From the NCBI GenBank assembly GCA_964195945.1, contig CAXMRC010000150.1, positions 23,008 to 87,007 on the forward strand: DNA of 64,000 nucleotides. The letters are read 5' to 3'. A program made the position numbers and the translations under genes. Under the pieces are notes generated by a model that made no database searches, was not told where the DNA came from, and saw only the letters and a list, made by a program, of their open reading frames with translations. This document shows positions 26,966 through 35,792 of this stretch, in pieces; position 1 is the first letter of the stretch; each line of letters opens with the position of its first letter. Source of the DNA: JAAETI01 sp964195945 (GTDB taxonomy: Bacteria; Actinomycetota; Acidimicrobiia; Spongiisociales; UBA5794).

Positions 26966-27371
26966 GTCCGCCGGCCACGACCAGGTGGAACTTGCCGATG
27001 ATCACCTCGTCGCCGGGCTGCAACCTGGCACTGTCATGTCGTTCGGCGTTGACATAGGTTCCGTTCGTGGACCGTAGGTCTTCCACATTTAGCCCATCTT
27101 CATCGACAGTGAAACGGGCATGATGGCGGGAAACGGTTACGTCTCCTAAGAAGATCGCGACGTCTTCAGATCGGCCGGCGAGGGTCTTCCCTTCCCCGAG
27201 AACATAAGTCAGACCGGCCCGGGGCCCGCGCTCCACAATCAAGGCGTAGCGAAATGCTCCCTCGATTTTTCCAACCATCTCTCCGACGTCGCCGGCGCCG
27301 CCGTCCGGGTCGTAGTAAACGGTCTTTTCAGCGTCGGGGATGTCGTCGGGCGCGTTGTATTGATCGGCCAT
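26958..27371 (-). CDS. garA: FHA-domain protein, GarA/OdhI-like
   Basis: A 137-residue protein with an N-terminal flexible acidic segment and an FHA domain at about 40-135. Phosphothreonine-binding residues are present: R67-S68 (AGRSED), S81-R82-H83 (VSRHHARF) and S101-T102-N103-G104. GarA/OdhI bind and inhibit 2-oxoglutarate dehydrogenase and control glutamate metabolism, switched by PknB/PknG phosphorylation of an ETTS-type motif. Here the corresponding N-terminal motif seems reduced to 'AEKTVYYDP' (T17). The symbol rests on gene order (gcvH-garA-ftsR) and domain layout. Confidence 0.82.
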   Translation of the reverse strand: MADQYNAPDDIPDAEKTVYYDPDGGAGDVGEMVGKIEGAFRYALIVERGPRAGLTYVLGEGKTLAGRSEDVAIFLGDVTVSRHHARFTVDEDGLNVEDLRSTNGTYVNAERHDSARLQPGDEVIIGKFHLVVAGGHG

Positions 27372-27442
27372 AACAATATGGTAGCCGCAAGCCTCGATAA
27401 CAGGTTGAGACTTATCGTCGACTGATGAGATAGCTCTCGGCG

Positions 27443-27820
27443 CTACTCGCTAAAGGTCGCGTAGGCGGCAGAATCCATGAGTGCTTCGACACCGCTGACG
27501 TCACCCTCGATGACAACAAACCACGCCGACTCGTAGGGATCGGAATTGATGGTCTCAGGCGCGTCGACAAGCACCTCGTTAGCAGCCACAACCGTTCCAG
27601 CGATGGGCGAATAAACGTCTGCCACCGATTTCGTCGACTCGATCTCTGCGAAGGCTTCCCCCGCCGCCAGTTCGGCACCCACCTCGGGAAGGTCGACGAA
27701 GACGACATCTCCGAGAGCATCCTGGGCGAAATCGGTTATTCCGACGCGGACCTTGCCATCGTCTTCAATCGCTACCCATTCATGGTTCTCGGTGTAACGG
27801 AGTCCCTCTGGAATCTGCAC
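27443..27820 (-). CDS. gcvH: glycine cleavage system H protein
   Basis: A 125-residue lipoyl carrier. 'YTENHEWVAIEDDGKVRVGI' opens the protein and the lipoylated lysine is K64 in 'EIESTKSVADVYSPIAG'; 'SDPYESAWFVVIE' follows. It shuttles the aminomethyl group between P and T proteins. In Actinobacteria gcvH commonly sits next to garA as here, separated from gcvT (5 kb away, same strand). Confidence 0.95.
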   Translation of the reverse strand: MQIPEGLRYTENHEWVAIEDDGKVRVGITDFAQDALGDVVFVDLPEVGAELAAGEAFAEIESTKSVADVYSPIAGTVVAANEVLVDAPETINSDPYESAWFVVIEGDVSGVEALMDSAAYATFSE

Positions 27821-27853
27821 GGTGTCTCCTGTGTATTCGATCTTGGCCAGAGC

Positions 27854-28411
27854 TTAACTTGTCGATCGATTTGACGATCGCCTTGTGCGGATCGCTTCTG
27901 CCGCATCGCCTGCATATTGCACAGCCACGATGTAATAGAGGATCAGACCGGGCACGCCTGCCAGCCAACCGATAGTGATCCCCCAACTCCACTCGGAACC
28001 GACAAAGAACCATCCGACGGCCGCATACAGCAGCAACGTCGCCAGCTTCCCCATATCTCGAACATCGAGTTTGGTGTGGCCTTTGAATGCAACGACGCCG
28101 GCGCCAATCGCGACTATTACCTCGCGCACGATTAGCGGCCATGCAAACCACACGGAAAGATCCCCTGAGATGAGACCACCGATCACTGCAGTCGTTACGG
28201 CAAGACGGTCGGCCAGAGGGTCGAGAAACTTGCCGACCTCAGACACTTGATTCAATCGACGTGCAAGGTAACCGTCAATCCAATCGGTCGACCCAATCAC
28301 ACCCAACAGCCAGCCGGCCGCAAAAGGGTTGTCCTTCCCAAACAGGAGCCATAGGAAGACAGGAATCAGTCCGAGACGGACCAGTGAAATCAGATTTGGA
28401 ATGGTAAGCAC
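27854..28411 (-). CDS. pgsA: CDP-alcohol phosphatidyltransferase (PgsA-like)
   Basis: About 185 residues from the GTG at 28411, which gives the typical start 'LTIPNLISLVRLGLIPVFLW'; an ATG at 28462 would overlap the previous gene by 38 bases. The CDP-alcohol motif is complete: D43-x2-D46-G47-x2-A50-R51-x8-G60-x3-D64-x3-D68. About five to six membrane helices. Likely makes phosphatidylglycerol phosphate from CDP-diacylglycerol, though other head groups (inositol phosphate) are possible for this family in Actinobacteria. Confidence 0.88.
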   Translation of the reverse strand: MLTIPNLISLVRLGLIPVFLWLLFGKDNPFAAGWLLGVIGSTDWIDGYLARRLNQVSEVGKFLDPLADRLAVTTAVIGGLISGDLSVWFAWPLIVREVIVAIGAGVVAFKGHTKLDVRDMGKLATLLLYAAVGWFFVGSEWSWGITIGWLAGVPGLILYYIVAVQYAGDAAEAIRTRRSSNRSTS

Positions 28412-28424
28412 GAGGCTTACGGTA

Positions 28425-28832
28425 TCAGCCGACCCGCACGACTCGGAAGCGGATCCGGTCAAGTTCCTGATCCTCGAAGGTCACGACGAACGCATAGCCC
28501 TTGGCGTCGGGGAACTCGATGCCGTGAAATGGGCTCACAATTGGCACGATGCTCGAAGAACCGGGAGGAAGGTTTGGCGGTGCGCCAACACGCAGCTTGC
28601 CCTTGGCCTCGACACCCATGTCGACGCCGTCTTCATCAATCAGACGCAGCGATATCTCGAGATCGCGATGACGCTCATCCGGCTCAATTTCGGCAACGAG
28701 GGCGACGGTCAAGCTGCGGTGGATGACAGGAAGTTTGCGGGCGCTGATGGTATCGAACCCGCCCCCGAGGACGAAAAGCTTCCCGCCCTGAACTTGGGCC
28801 GAATCGGCCAGCATCGCCGTGGTCAAACGCAC
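28425..28832 (-). CDS. DUF6941-like conserved hypothetical protein
   Basis: A 135-residue soluble protein opening 'MRLTTAMLADSAQVQGGKLF' followed by 'VLGGGFDTI', a pattern I recognise from small actinobacterial beta-sandwich proteins of unknown role (DUF6941). The rest alternates beta strands ('LEISLRLIDEDG', 'RIRFRVVRVG'). No catalytic motif. It is 13 bases upstream of the proposed pgsA start and divergent from the EEP gene. Confidence 0.65.
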   Translation of the reverse strand: MRLTTAMLADSAQVQGGKLFVLGGGFDTISARKLPVIHRSLTVALVAEIEPDERHRDLEISLRLIDEDGVDMGVEAKGKLRVGAPPNLPPGSSSIVPIVSPFHGIEFPDAKGYAFVVTFEDQELDRIRFRVVRVG

Positions 28833-29016
28833 CGTTGTCTCCTCATCTTGCAGGCATATCCAAGGTTAATACCCGCACCGGTCACTTCTGTTCCATCTCC
28901 TACCCCCCTGTATCGGTCGGTTGTCCCTATGACTCAACCACTGTTTCTGAGCCGTTTCTACTCTTTTTGAGGGACAGAGCGGACCGGGTCTCGCACGATT
29001 GTCGTATTGTCGCCCG

Positions 29017-29688
29017 ATGTCGTTACGGATCCTCACAATCAACCTATTCAATGGCAGGGCAGAATGCGACTCCCTAGCCTCTGCTCTACGGGAGCACTCC
29101 CCCGATGTCGTCGCTGTGCAGGAGTTGTCAGCCAACGCTACGAGCGTCCTGGCCGACTGGGGCACCAATCATCTTCTTGATCCGCGTGATGACATAACGG
29201 GCATGGGGATTGCCACGAGCCGGAGCGCACAGTTCTCTCGCCCCGACTTTCCCAATCGCAATCCGATCTTGGCGCACATAGAGGGAGCCGAATTGGGTTT
29301 CCCCGATGGCATCGACGTGATCAATGCTCATCTGGTCAATCCGATTGCCAGGCCCCTGCGAACTTCACGACAGCTCCGCAGGCGTGAGTTGGCTGCCCTG
29401 GAACAGCTGCTAACGGGAGGGGGCACGTTAGGCACAAAAGTCCTGGTTGGAGACTTGAACTCGTCGCCGGCATGGCCTCTCTACCGCCGATTGTCCGGCC
29501 TTGCCACTGACGCCGCCGTCGAGGCAGGAACCGCAAAACGGAGCTGGGGACCAACCACGCGGTCTCCGCGGATGCTCCGGATCGATCATGCCTTCACCCA
29601 GGGGGCCCGGTGCGTCTCCACCCGGCTAGTCCACGTAGAGGGATCGGATCATCGCGGGCTGCTGGTCGATCTAGAGCCGAGCCGGTAG
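29017..29688 (+). CDS. endonuclease/exonuclease/phosphatase family protein
   Basis: About 223 residues from the ATG at 29017 ('MSLRILTINLFNGRA'). Family motifs: 'VVAVQELSANAT' (metal-binding Glu), 'INAHLVNP', 'VLVGDLNSSPAWPLY' (DLN) and the C-terminal 'RLVHVEGSDHRGLLVDLE' (SDH). This is the DNase I-like fold that cleaves phosphodiesters or phosphomonoesters, with Mg. No signal peptide. Overlaps the DUF3054 gene by 40 bases tail-to-tail. Confidence 0.88.
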   Translation: MSLRILTINLFNGRAECDSLASALREHSPDVVAVQELSANATSVLADWGTNHLLDPRDDITGMGIATSRSAQFSRPDFPNRNPILAHIEGAELGFPDGIDVINAHLVNPIARPLRTSRQLRRRELAALEQLLTGGGTLGTKVLVGDLNSSPAWPLYRRLSGLATDAAVEAGTAKRSWGPTTRSPRMLRIDHAFTQGARCVSTRLVHVEGSDHRGLLVDLEPSR

Positions 29689-30068
29689 CCGCGCGCCAGC
29701 ATCCAACCGAGGGCCACCCGCCACATGACTAGACCGAACCCGTTCACCAAGATGGTGACGATGACGAATGTCGGTGGGACATCCCGCGCCAAAATGGCGC
29801 CTCTCAAGAACGTCGCCAACGGTGCTGCGATGAGCCAGGCCCACCCTATTCGCCAAACGGCTTTTGGGTCATCAATAACGGTGGGGCTGTAGACGTCAAG
29901 GAAGGGAGCGACGGCGGCCCAGGCAAGGAGGGAGGCCACGAGTGTCGCCGCCATGCGACCGAAGGCATCAAGGGTCAGGTGGGTCGCAAAGCCGACGATG
30001 GTTAGCAAAACAAGAACGGTTACATCGCCGATGATGGCCTTGCGTTGGGTTGGCGTGAAGTACGGCAC
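29649..30068 (-). CDS. DUF3054 membrane protein
   Basis: A 139-residue protein with four predicted membrane helices (about 11-31, 38-56, 72-90, 98-120). 'IGDVTVLVLLTIVGFATH' near the start, 'VAPFLDVYSP' and 'WRIGWAWLIAAPLATFLRG' are DUF3054 hallmarks, mostly from Actinobacteria and haloarchaea. Function unknown. Confidence 0.82.
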   Translation of the reverse strand: MPYFTPTQRKAIIGDVTVLVLLTIVGFATHLTLDAFGRMAATLVASLLAWAAVAPFLDVYSPTVIDDPKAVWRIGWAWLIAAPLATFLRGAILARDVPPTFVIVTILVNGFGLVMWRVALGWMLARGYRLGSRSTSSPR

Positions 30069-30244
30069 ATGAACTCAGATTCTCGCGAGCCGAGACCTTA
30101 GCCTCAATCCACCGACCCGGATCCGCTGCTGAAACGCCCTAAGGAGCAGGGGCGTCGCCCGATCACGCCATTGTTGGAGAAAGGCGCTTGGCTTCCACTC
30201 GTCACCACTGCAGATCTAGTTCAGGATCGGCTCAAGTCGATCGG

Positions 30245-30916
30245 TCATGACCGGTTCCACGGTGCACGGCCTGTAGGCCCGGTGACGCTGATGACTTCTT
30301 CTCGCCCCCGCAGCGACATGATGATTCCATCCATCGCTTCTGCGCCAACTCCGACTAGCTCGCAGCTGAGGCGTCTTCTCCCGTCGTCTTCGATCATGGA
30401 AATCCGGTGCACCTGGGCGCCCATGGCGTTGAGCGTCTCGAACAACGGGGTCAAGGTGCCATGACCGGGTTGGTATTCGATTTCGAGCGGCTGGACTGTG
30501 CCTCTACGGAGGTAGCCCCGTATCGGCGCAAAGCCGACCATCGCGAACAATGCCATCATCAATGCAGCAGGGGCAACGAGGTACAAGCCAAAACCCGCAG
30601 CCACGCCGAGAGCGGCAGCAAACCACAGCGTTGCTGCGGTGGTGATCCCGGTCATCGTGAAGCCGCTTTTGATCATACCGCCGGCCCCAATAAAGCCGAT
30701 CCCGGTCACCACTTGCGCGGCGACTCTGGTCAGGTCGGTTCCGTCTGCTGAGACCGAGGCCCCGGCAACAGAAAACAGCGCGGCGCCGGCAGCCACCAGA
30801 GTGTGGGTGCGAAGGCCAGCGGTCTTGTTTTGGACTTCTCTCTCAATGCCCAGGGCAGCCCCAAGGATCGCAGCTAGCGCGACGCGCGCGATCATTTCAA
30901 GATCTGTCAACTGCAT
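30245..30916 (-). CDS. MgtC/SapB family membrane protein
   Basis: A 223-residue protein. Four to five N-terminal helices contain 'AAILGAALGIEREVQNKTAG', 'LRTHTLVAAGAALFS' and 'VTGIGFIGAGGMIKSGFTMT', the MgtC signature, with the conserved acidic/Arg patch. Residues about 145-220 form the cytosolic ACT-like C-terminal domain found in longer MgtC proteins. Members are associated with Mg-limited growth or modulation of the F-ATPase; function here is not determined. Confidence 0.9.
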   Translation of the reverse strand: MQLTDLEMIARVALAAILGAALGIEREVQNKTAGLRTHTLVAAGAALFSVAGASVSADGTDLTRVAAQVVTGIGFIGAGGMIKSGFTMTGITTAATLWFAAALGVAAGFGLYLVAPAALMMALFAMVGFAPIRGYLRRGTVQPLEIEYQPGHGTLTPLFETLNAMGAQVHRISMIEDDGRRRLSCELVGVGAEAMDGIIMSLRGREEVISVTGPTGRAPWNRS

Positions 30917-30955
30917 CGATATCTCACTTGGCTAGCCGAGCCACTGCTGGGGCGG

Positions 30956-31054
30956 CTAGCTGCTCTGCTTGGATTTCTTGGCGGCGCGCTTTTCTTTCAG
31001 GCTCTTTGCCGCGACCTTTTTGGTCGCCCTGCCGCCTTTGTCTTTCGATGCCAT
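30956..31054 (-). CDS. 32-residue Lys/Ala-rich conserved actinobacterial protein
   Basis: A very short gene: ATG at 31054, stop TAG at 30956-30958, encoding 32 residues beginning 'MASKDKGGRATKKVAAKSL' and ending in a run rich in Lys, Ala and Ser. A good ribosome binding site (GGAGG, five bases before the ATG) supports translation. The pattern 'SKDKGGR..KK..AKSLKEKR' is one I recall from many actinobacterial genomes, where it is often missed by gene callers. Strongly basic; nucleic-acid or ribosome association is possible but unproven. Confidence 0.75.
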   Translation of the reverse strand: MASKDKGGRATKKVAAKSLKEKRAAKKSKQSS

Positions 31055-31261
31055 GATTACCTCCAGGCCGGCCACTGGAGTTAGTGGCCGTCACCATTCT
31101 CCCACGGTGAGACCGCAACTGGCCCCATTTTGTCAAACGCGAGCCACACGCCGCCGCGTCGAAGGCGACGTTGGGCGTCTAATTGGATCAACAATCCGCA
31201 CCATGATTGGGTCGCGATTCTGTGCTGCGAGTAACATCGTCTCAAGCGATCGGAGGGGAAG

Positions 31262-32299
31262 ATGAGAAGGATCTCGACACGTTGGCCTAATGGAATCATC
31301 CTATTAGTGGTGGTCGCAACTCTTAGCCTTGCTGCCTGTGGTGGTGATGACGACAGTGCTGCGGGCGACGGAGGCACAATCTCGGTCTTTGGTGCTTTCG
31401 CCACTCAGATCGAAGAGCCATGGGACGGTGTGATCCATCGAGCGCTGCTCGCTGAGGCCGAGGCAGGCAACATCGAGTACGACTTCACAGATGACATCGG
31501 CTACAGCGGCGACATGGAACGGATCCTCACTGAGGTGGCCGAGCAGGACAAACCGGACATCATCTTTGGTGATGCGTTTGGCAATGAGGATGCGGTGCGC
31601 CGTGTGGCGTCGAACTATCCGGATATCGCTTTTGCGTTTGGTTCAGGCGGCGGACCGGCAGATCCCAATTTCTCGGTATTTGACAACTGGATCCACGAGC
31701 CGGCCTACCTCGCCGGGATGCTGGCCGGGGGTCTGACCGAGACCAACGTGGTTGGCGTGGTCGGCGGGTATCCCGTCCCAGAGGTAAACCGGATCACAAA
31801 CGCGTTTGTGGCCGGTGCCCAGGAAACCAATCCCAATGTCGAGGTGAAGGTCACCTTCATCAATAGCTGGTTCGACCCCGCCGCAGCCAAGGAGGCTGCA
31901 CTTGCTCAGATCGATGCCGGAGCCGACGTGATGTACGCCGAGCGGTTTGGCGTAATCGAAGCATCGCAAGAGCGCGGAGCATTCTCGTTCGGGAACATGT
32001 CCGACCAAGTGGATCTCGCTCCTGACAGCGTCATCTCCAGCGTCGTATGGGACATGGCGCCAACTGTGGCTTATGTCATCGATCAGGTTGGCGCCGGTGC
32101 GTACACCTCACAGGATCTGAAAGATTTCAGCATGCTGGCCAAAGGCGGTGCGTCACTTGCGAGCATCAATACGGATCTAGCCGTTCCCCAGGATCTTCTC
32201 GATCTGGTTACCCAGAGAGAGGCTGAGATCAGGAGCGGTGCGTTCCGCGTCAATATCAACGAGGCTGAGCCAGCCGGGTCGGTCCTTGTTGGCGGGTGA
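31262..32299 (+). CDS. BMP-family ABC transporter substrate-binding lipoprotein
   Basis: A 345-residue lipoprotein with lipobox LAAC (C26) after a 20-residue hydrophobic segment. 'IEEPWDGVIHRALLAEAE', 'PDIIFGDAFGNEDAVRRVAS', 'EPAYLAGMLAGGLT', and 'VGGYPVPEVNRITNAFVAGA' define the BMP (basic membrane protein/PnrA-like) family, which binds purine nucleosides or related ligands outside the cell. It is the first gene of a five-gene import operon ending in cytosine deaminase. Confidence 0.9.
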   Translation: MRRISTRWPNGIILLVVVATLSLAACGGDDDSAAGDGGTISVFGAFATQIEEPWDGVIHRALLAEAEAGNIEYDFTDDIGYSGDMERILTEVAEQDKPDIIFGDAFGNEDAVRRVASNYPDIAFAFGSGGGPADPNFSVFDNWIHEPAYLAGMLAGGLTETNVVGVVGGYPVPEVNRITNAFVAGAQETNPNVEVKVTFINSWFDPAAAKEAALAQIDAGADVMYAERFGVIEASQERGAFSFGNMSDQVDLAPDSVISSVVWDMAPTVAYVIDQVGAGAYTSQDLKDFSMLAKGGASLASINTDLAVPQDLLDLVTQREAEIRSGAFRVNINEAEPAGSVLVGG

Positions 32300-33803
32300 G
32301 GCTTCCGCTGTTCCGGTAGTCGAGCTCAAGTCGATCAGTAAGAGCTTTGGCTCGCTCCTAGCGAACGATCGAATCGATCTTTCGCTACGACGCGGCGAGG
32401 TCCATGGGGTGCTCGGTGAGAACGGTGCGGGTAAGACCACCCTGATGCGGGTGCTCTACGGACTGACCCGACCCGAGAGCGGAGAGATCAGAGTCGACGG
32501 TGCGGCGGTAACTATCGCGTCACCGAAGGACGCGATCCGTGTCGGAATCGGGATGGTCACTCAGCACTTTGCTCTGGTAAAACCCATGACCGTTACCGAG
32601 AACGTAATCCTCGGTCGTGCCGGTGGCCCGGTTCTTGATCTCGATCGCGCAAGACGGCTGGTCGGTGAAGCGGCCGAGAAATACGGGCTTCACGTCGACC
32701 CCGAGCAGCGGCTGGGAGATCTCTCGGTCGGCGAGCAGCAGCGGGTTGAGATCCTGAAAGCACTGTATCGCGAGTGCCGGGTCTTGATTCTTGACGAGCC
32801 GACCGCAGTGCTCACACCTCAGGAAATCCGCGCTCTGTTCGAGACGCTCAACAAACTGCGGGAAACCGGCATGGCGATCGTATTCATCAGCCATAAGCTT
32901 CCCGAGGTGATGGCGCTGACCGACCGTGTCACGGTCCTTCGTCGGGGAAAGGTTGTCAACACTGTGGTGACCGCAGCCACAGATGCTGCCGGTCTGGCCT
33001 CCTTGATGGTGGGGAGGCCGGCAACAGCGCCCGAGCAGAAAGTTGCGAGCGACCCCGGACCCGTGGTTCTTGAGGTCGTCGGTCTCTCCGCATTGGGGAA
33101 GTTGGGACGCCCTGCGCTATCGAATGTCAGTTTTGCGGTTGGTTCGGGCGAGATCCTCGGTTTCGCAGGGGTCTCGGGCAACGGCCAAACGGAATTGGCG
33201 GAGGTGCTCTCAGGCATGAGGACCGCAACCTTCGGTTCGGTTCTGTTGGAGGCACATGACATCGCCGGTTCTACCCCACGGCAGATTGTGGCCGCCGGCA
33301 TGGGCCGCATCCCCGAGGATCGCCACGAGGCTCTCGTCGGGGAGATGTCCGTTGCCCACAATCTCATCCTCGAGCATCTGGATGAGGTCGGAAGCCGCTC
33401 GGTTCTCGACCGGCAAGGCATTCGCTCAAATGCCGTGGATCTGATCGACCGTTTTGCGATCAAAGCTGGGCCCGACGACCTGGTCAAGACACTCTCCGGT
33501 GGCAACATTCAGAAAGTTCTTCTTGCTCGAGTGTTGGCTAGAGACCCGAAAGCCCTCGTCATCTCTCAGCCGACGCGCGGACTCGATGTCGGGGCCACGG
33601 AATACGTGCGCTCTGAGCTCTTGGCGCAGCGGGCCCGCGGGGCCGCGATCGTCTTGATCAGCGAGGACCTCGACGAACTCATGGAACTGTCGGACCGGTT
33701 GGTGGTGCTGTACAGCGGACGCATCGTCGGCGAACTATCGGCTGCGGCAGCAGATCGCGATCACATCGGGCTCTTGATGGCAGGCCATACGGAGGTGGCT
33801 TGA
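32289..33803 (+). CDS. nucleoside-type ABC transporter ATP-binding protein (tandem)
   Basis: About 504 residues with two ABC domains. Domain 1 has a normal Walker A (GENGAGKTTLMR), signature 'LSVGEQQRVEI' and Walker B 'VLILDEPTAVLT'. Domain 2 has the degenerate 'GVSGNGQTELAEVL' loop, signature 'LSGGNIQKVLLARVL' and 'ALVISQPTRGLD', the arrangement of RbsA/NupO-like proteins. The likely start is a TTG at 32289 (or 32286) overlapping the binding-protein gene by 11 bases; a GTG at 32238 is possible. Energises the two permeases that follow. Confidence 0.9.
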   Translation: MAGEASAVPVVELKSISKSFGSLLANDRIDLSLRRGEVHGVLGENGAGKTTLMRVLYGLTRPESGEIRVDGAAVTIASPKDAIRVGIGMVTQHFALVKPMTVTENVILGRAGGPVLDLDRARRLVGEAAEKYGLHVDPEQRLGDLSVGEQQRVEILKALYRECRVLILDEPTAVLTPQEIRALFETLNKLRETGMAIVFISHKLPEVMALTDRVTVLRRGKVVNTVVTAATDAAGLASLMVGRPATAPEQKVASDPGPVVLEVVGLSALGKLGRPALSNVSFAVGSGEILGFAGVSGNGQTELAEVLSGMRTATFGSVLLEAHDIAGSTPRQIVAAGMGRIPEDRHEALVGEMSVAHNLILEHLDEVGSRSVLDRQGIRSNAVDLIDRFAIKAGPDDLVKTLSGGNIQKVLLARVLARDPKALVISQPTRGLDVGATEYVRSELLAQRARGAAIVLISEDLDELMELSDRLVVLYSGRIVGELSAAAADRDHIGLLMAGHTEVA

Positions 33804-33804
33804 T

Positions 33805-34890
33805 ATGGGGGCGTTGCGACGCGGCTCGATTACAGCTGGCATCATCCTCGGCGCGACCTTCGTCATAACAACCCCGTTCATACTGATGGCGGGGGCCAAC
33901 CCCTTTGCCGCCTACGCCGAGTTCTTGGTTCTGCCGTTGACGTCGCGGTTCTCGTTCCTAGAGGTTTTGGTCGCTTCGATTCCTCTTATTCTCACTGGTC
34001 TTGCGGTCGCCCTGGCGTTCCGTGCGGGCTATTGGAACATCGGAGCCGAGGGACAGCTGCTGATGGGTGCGGTGGCCGCGGCCGGCGTGGGGATGGCGGC
34101 TGGCGATCAGCCACGGGTTCTGGTGCTTCTGGCGGTCGTTGTTGCCGGTGCTCTGGCCGGTGCACTGTGGGCGCTGGTTCCCGCTTTGTTGCGGGTAAAG
34201 CTTGGCATAGATGAAGTGGTGACAACGCTACTTCTCAACCCGGTTGCCTTGCTGGTGGTCACCGCGCTGCTCAACGGTCCATGGCGGGACTCGGAGACCG
34301 GGTTCCCCGAATCAGACCGTATCGCTGAATCGGCTCAATTCCCGGTGTTGGTCAGCCGTTCCCGAGTCCACCTTGGTTTTCTCATCGGGGTTGCTATCGC
34401 CGGCATCTTGTGGTTTGTCCTGGCTCGCACGGTGGCTGGTCTTCGCATCTCAGCTGTCGGACTCAGTCCCAACGCCGCTCGCTTCGCTGGTATCGATGTG
34501 GGGAGGACACTGCTCGTTGCCGCTCTCGTCAGCGGCGCCATTGCCGGCATTGCAGGAGCCAGCGAGGTAGGCGGCATCCAGTACCGACTGACTGGTGGCC
34601 TCTCCCCCGGTTTCGGCTACACCGGGATTGTGGTTGCAACGCTCGGGGGTTTGGCTATGCCAACCGTTGTTCTTGCTGCGATCCTGCTCGGCGACCTCAA
34701 CGTGGGTGCAGGCACCGCCGGCCGCGTTCTTGACATTCCGTCGCAGCTTGGCGACGTCGTGCAAGCCACTGTGTTGCTCGTCACTGTCGGAGTCTTGGTC
34801 TACCGCCGGTATCGGCAGCGTCGCCCGACAGTCGCTCTTCCCGAAGTGCCACTCCCCGAAGTGTCAGTTCCCGAGGCGGAGGCACCATGA
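33805..34890 (+). CDS. nucleoside-type ABC transporter permease (NupP-like)
   Basis: A 361-residue permease with about nine to ten membrane helices and the branched-chain/ribose-type permease motif 'GYWNIGAEGQLLMGAVAA', plus 'GIDEVVTTLLLNPVALLVV' and 'GLSPNAARFAGIDVGRTLL'. The last ~25 residues hold short repeats of 'PLPEVP/PLPEVSVPE'. It pairs with the next permease, whose gene it overlaps by 4 bases. Confidence 0.9.
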   Translation: MGALRRGSITAGIILGATFVITTPFILMAGANPFAAYAEFLVLPLTSRFSFLEVLVASIPLILTGLAVALAFRAGYWNIGAEGQLLMGAVAAAGVGMAAGDQPRVLVLLAVVVAGALAGALWALVPALLRVKLGIDEVVTTLLLNPVALLVVTALLNGPWRDSETGFPESDRIAESAQFPVLVSRSRVHLGFLIGVAIAGILWFVLARTVAGLRISAVGLSPNAARFAGIDVGRTLLVAALVSGAIAGIAGASEVGGIQYRLTGGLSPGFGYTGIVVATLGGLAMPTVVLAAILLGDLNVGAGTAGRVLDIPSQLGDVVQATVLLVTVGVLVYRRYRQRRPTVALPEVPLPEVSVPEAEAP

Positions 34891-35792
34891 GCTTTGTCTT
34901 TGAGGTGCTTGCAGCGACGTTCCGCATTGCCACTCCCCTGGTTTATGGGACGATCGGCGAAACCTACGCAGAAAAGGCCGGGATTCTGAATCTCGGGATC
35001 GAGGGCACGATGTATGCCGGGGCGTTCTTTGGTTTCGCCGCAGCCTCACAAACTGGCTCACTCGGACTTGGAATCCTTGCCGCTGTCGGTGTCGGGCTCC
35101 TCGCCGGCGCGCTCATGGCATTCCTGAGCGTGACAGTTGGTACCAGCCAGCATGTTGCCGGTATCGGCATCACCCTGGGCCTTATCGGTCTCTCCGAGTT
35201 CATCAACCGGCTCTACTTCGGCAGCTCCGAGGGCATACGTCGCATTGAGCCATACCGGCTGTTGGAACCGTTCGGGTCAAACAACCTCTTCAGCCAATAC
35301 GCGATGACGTACGTTGCGTTTCTGATTGTTGCCCCGCTGGCGTGGTGGGTGCTGCGTTCCACCTCGTTCGGTCTTGCGGTACGTGCGGTCGGGGAGAACC
35401 CGGAGGCTGCCGATGCTGCCGGGCTATCGGTTGCCCTATATCGATATGCCGCACTGATGATCGGTGGTGCATTGATGGCGGTCGGCGGAGCCTTTCTTAC
35501 TCTGGCGACGCTCGGCACGTTCACGCTCGACATAATCGCGGGCAGGGGCTGGGTTTGTATCGCGCTTGTTATCTTCGGACGATGGCGGATATGGCGGGGA
35601 GTCTTTGGGGCCCTGGTGTTTGCTGCCGTTTTCTCGCTGCAGTTGCGGCTCCGGATTCTGGCGGGGTGGGACGCAATTCCGTTCGAGTTGCTCTTGGCGC
35701 TCCCCTATCTGGTCGTGATCGCGGCTCTGGCAGCCTCCGGTCGTAACGTTGAATACCCCGGAGCCTATCTGAAGCACTACAGGAGAGAATGA
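34887..35792 (+). CDS. nucleoside-type ABC transporter permease (NupQ-like)
   Basis: A 301-residue permease of about eight helices: 'ATPLVYGTIGETYAEKAGIL', 'NLGIEGTMYAGAFFGFAAA' and 'AVGENPEAADAAGLSVALYR' are the YufQ/NupQ-type signatures. Together with the preceding permease it forms the heterodimeric channel. The stop overlaps the deaminase start (TGATGA), indicating coupling of import to base metabolism. Confidence 0.9.
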   Translation: MSFVFEVLAATFRIATPLVYGTIGETYAEKAGILNLGIEGTMYAGAFFGFAAASQTGSLGLGILAAVGVGLLAGALMAFLSVTVGTSQHVAGIGITLGLIGLSEFINRLYFGSSEGIRRIEPYRLLEPFGSNNLFSQYAMTYVAFLIVAPLAWWVLRSTSFGLAVRAVGENPEAADAAGLSVALYRYAALMIGGALMAVGGAFLTLATLGTFTLDIIAGRGWVCIALVIFGRWRIWRGVFGALVFAAVFSLQLRLRILAGWDAIPFELLLALPYLVVIAALAASGRNVEYPGAYLKHYRRE

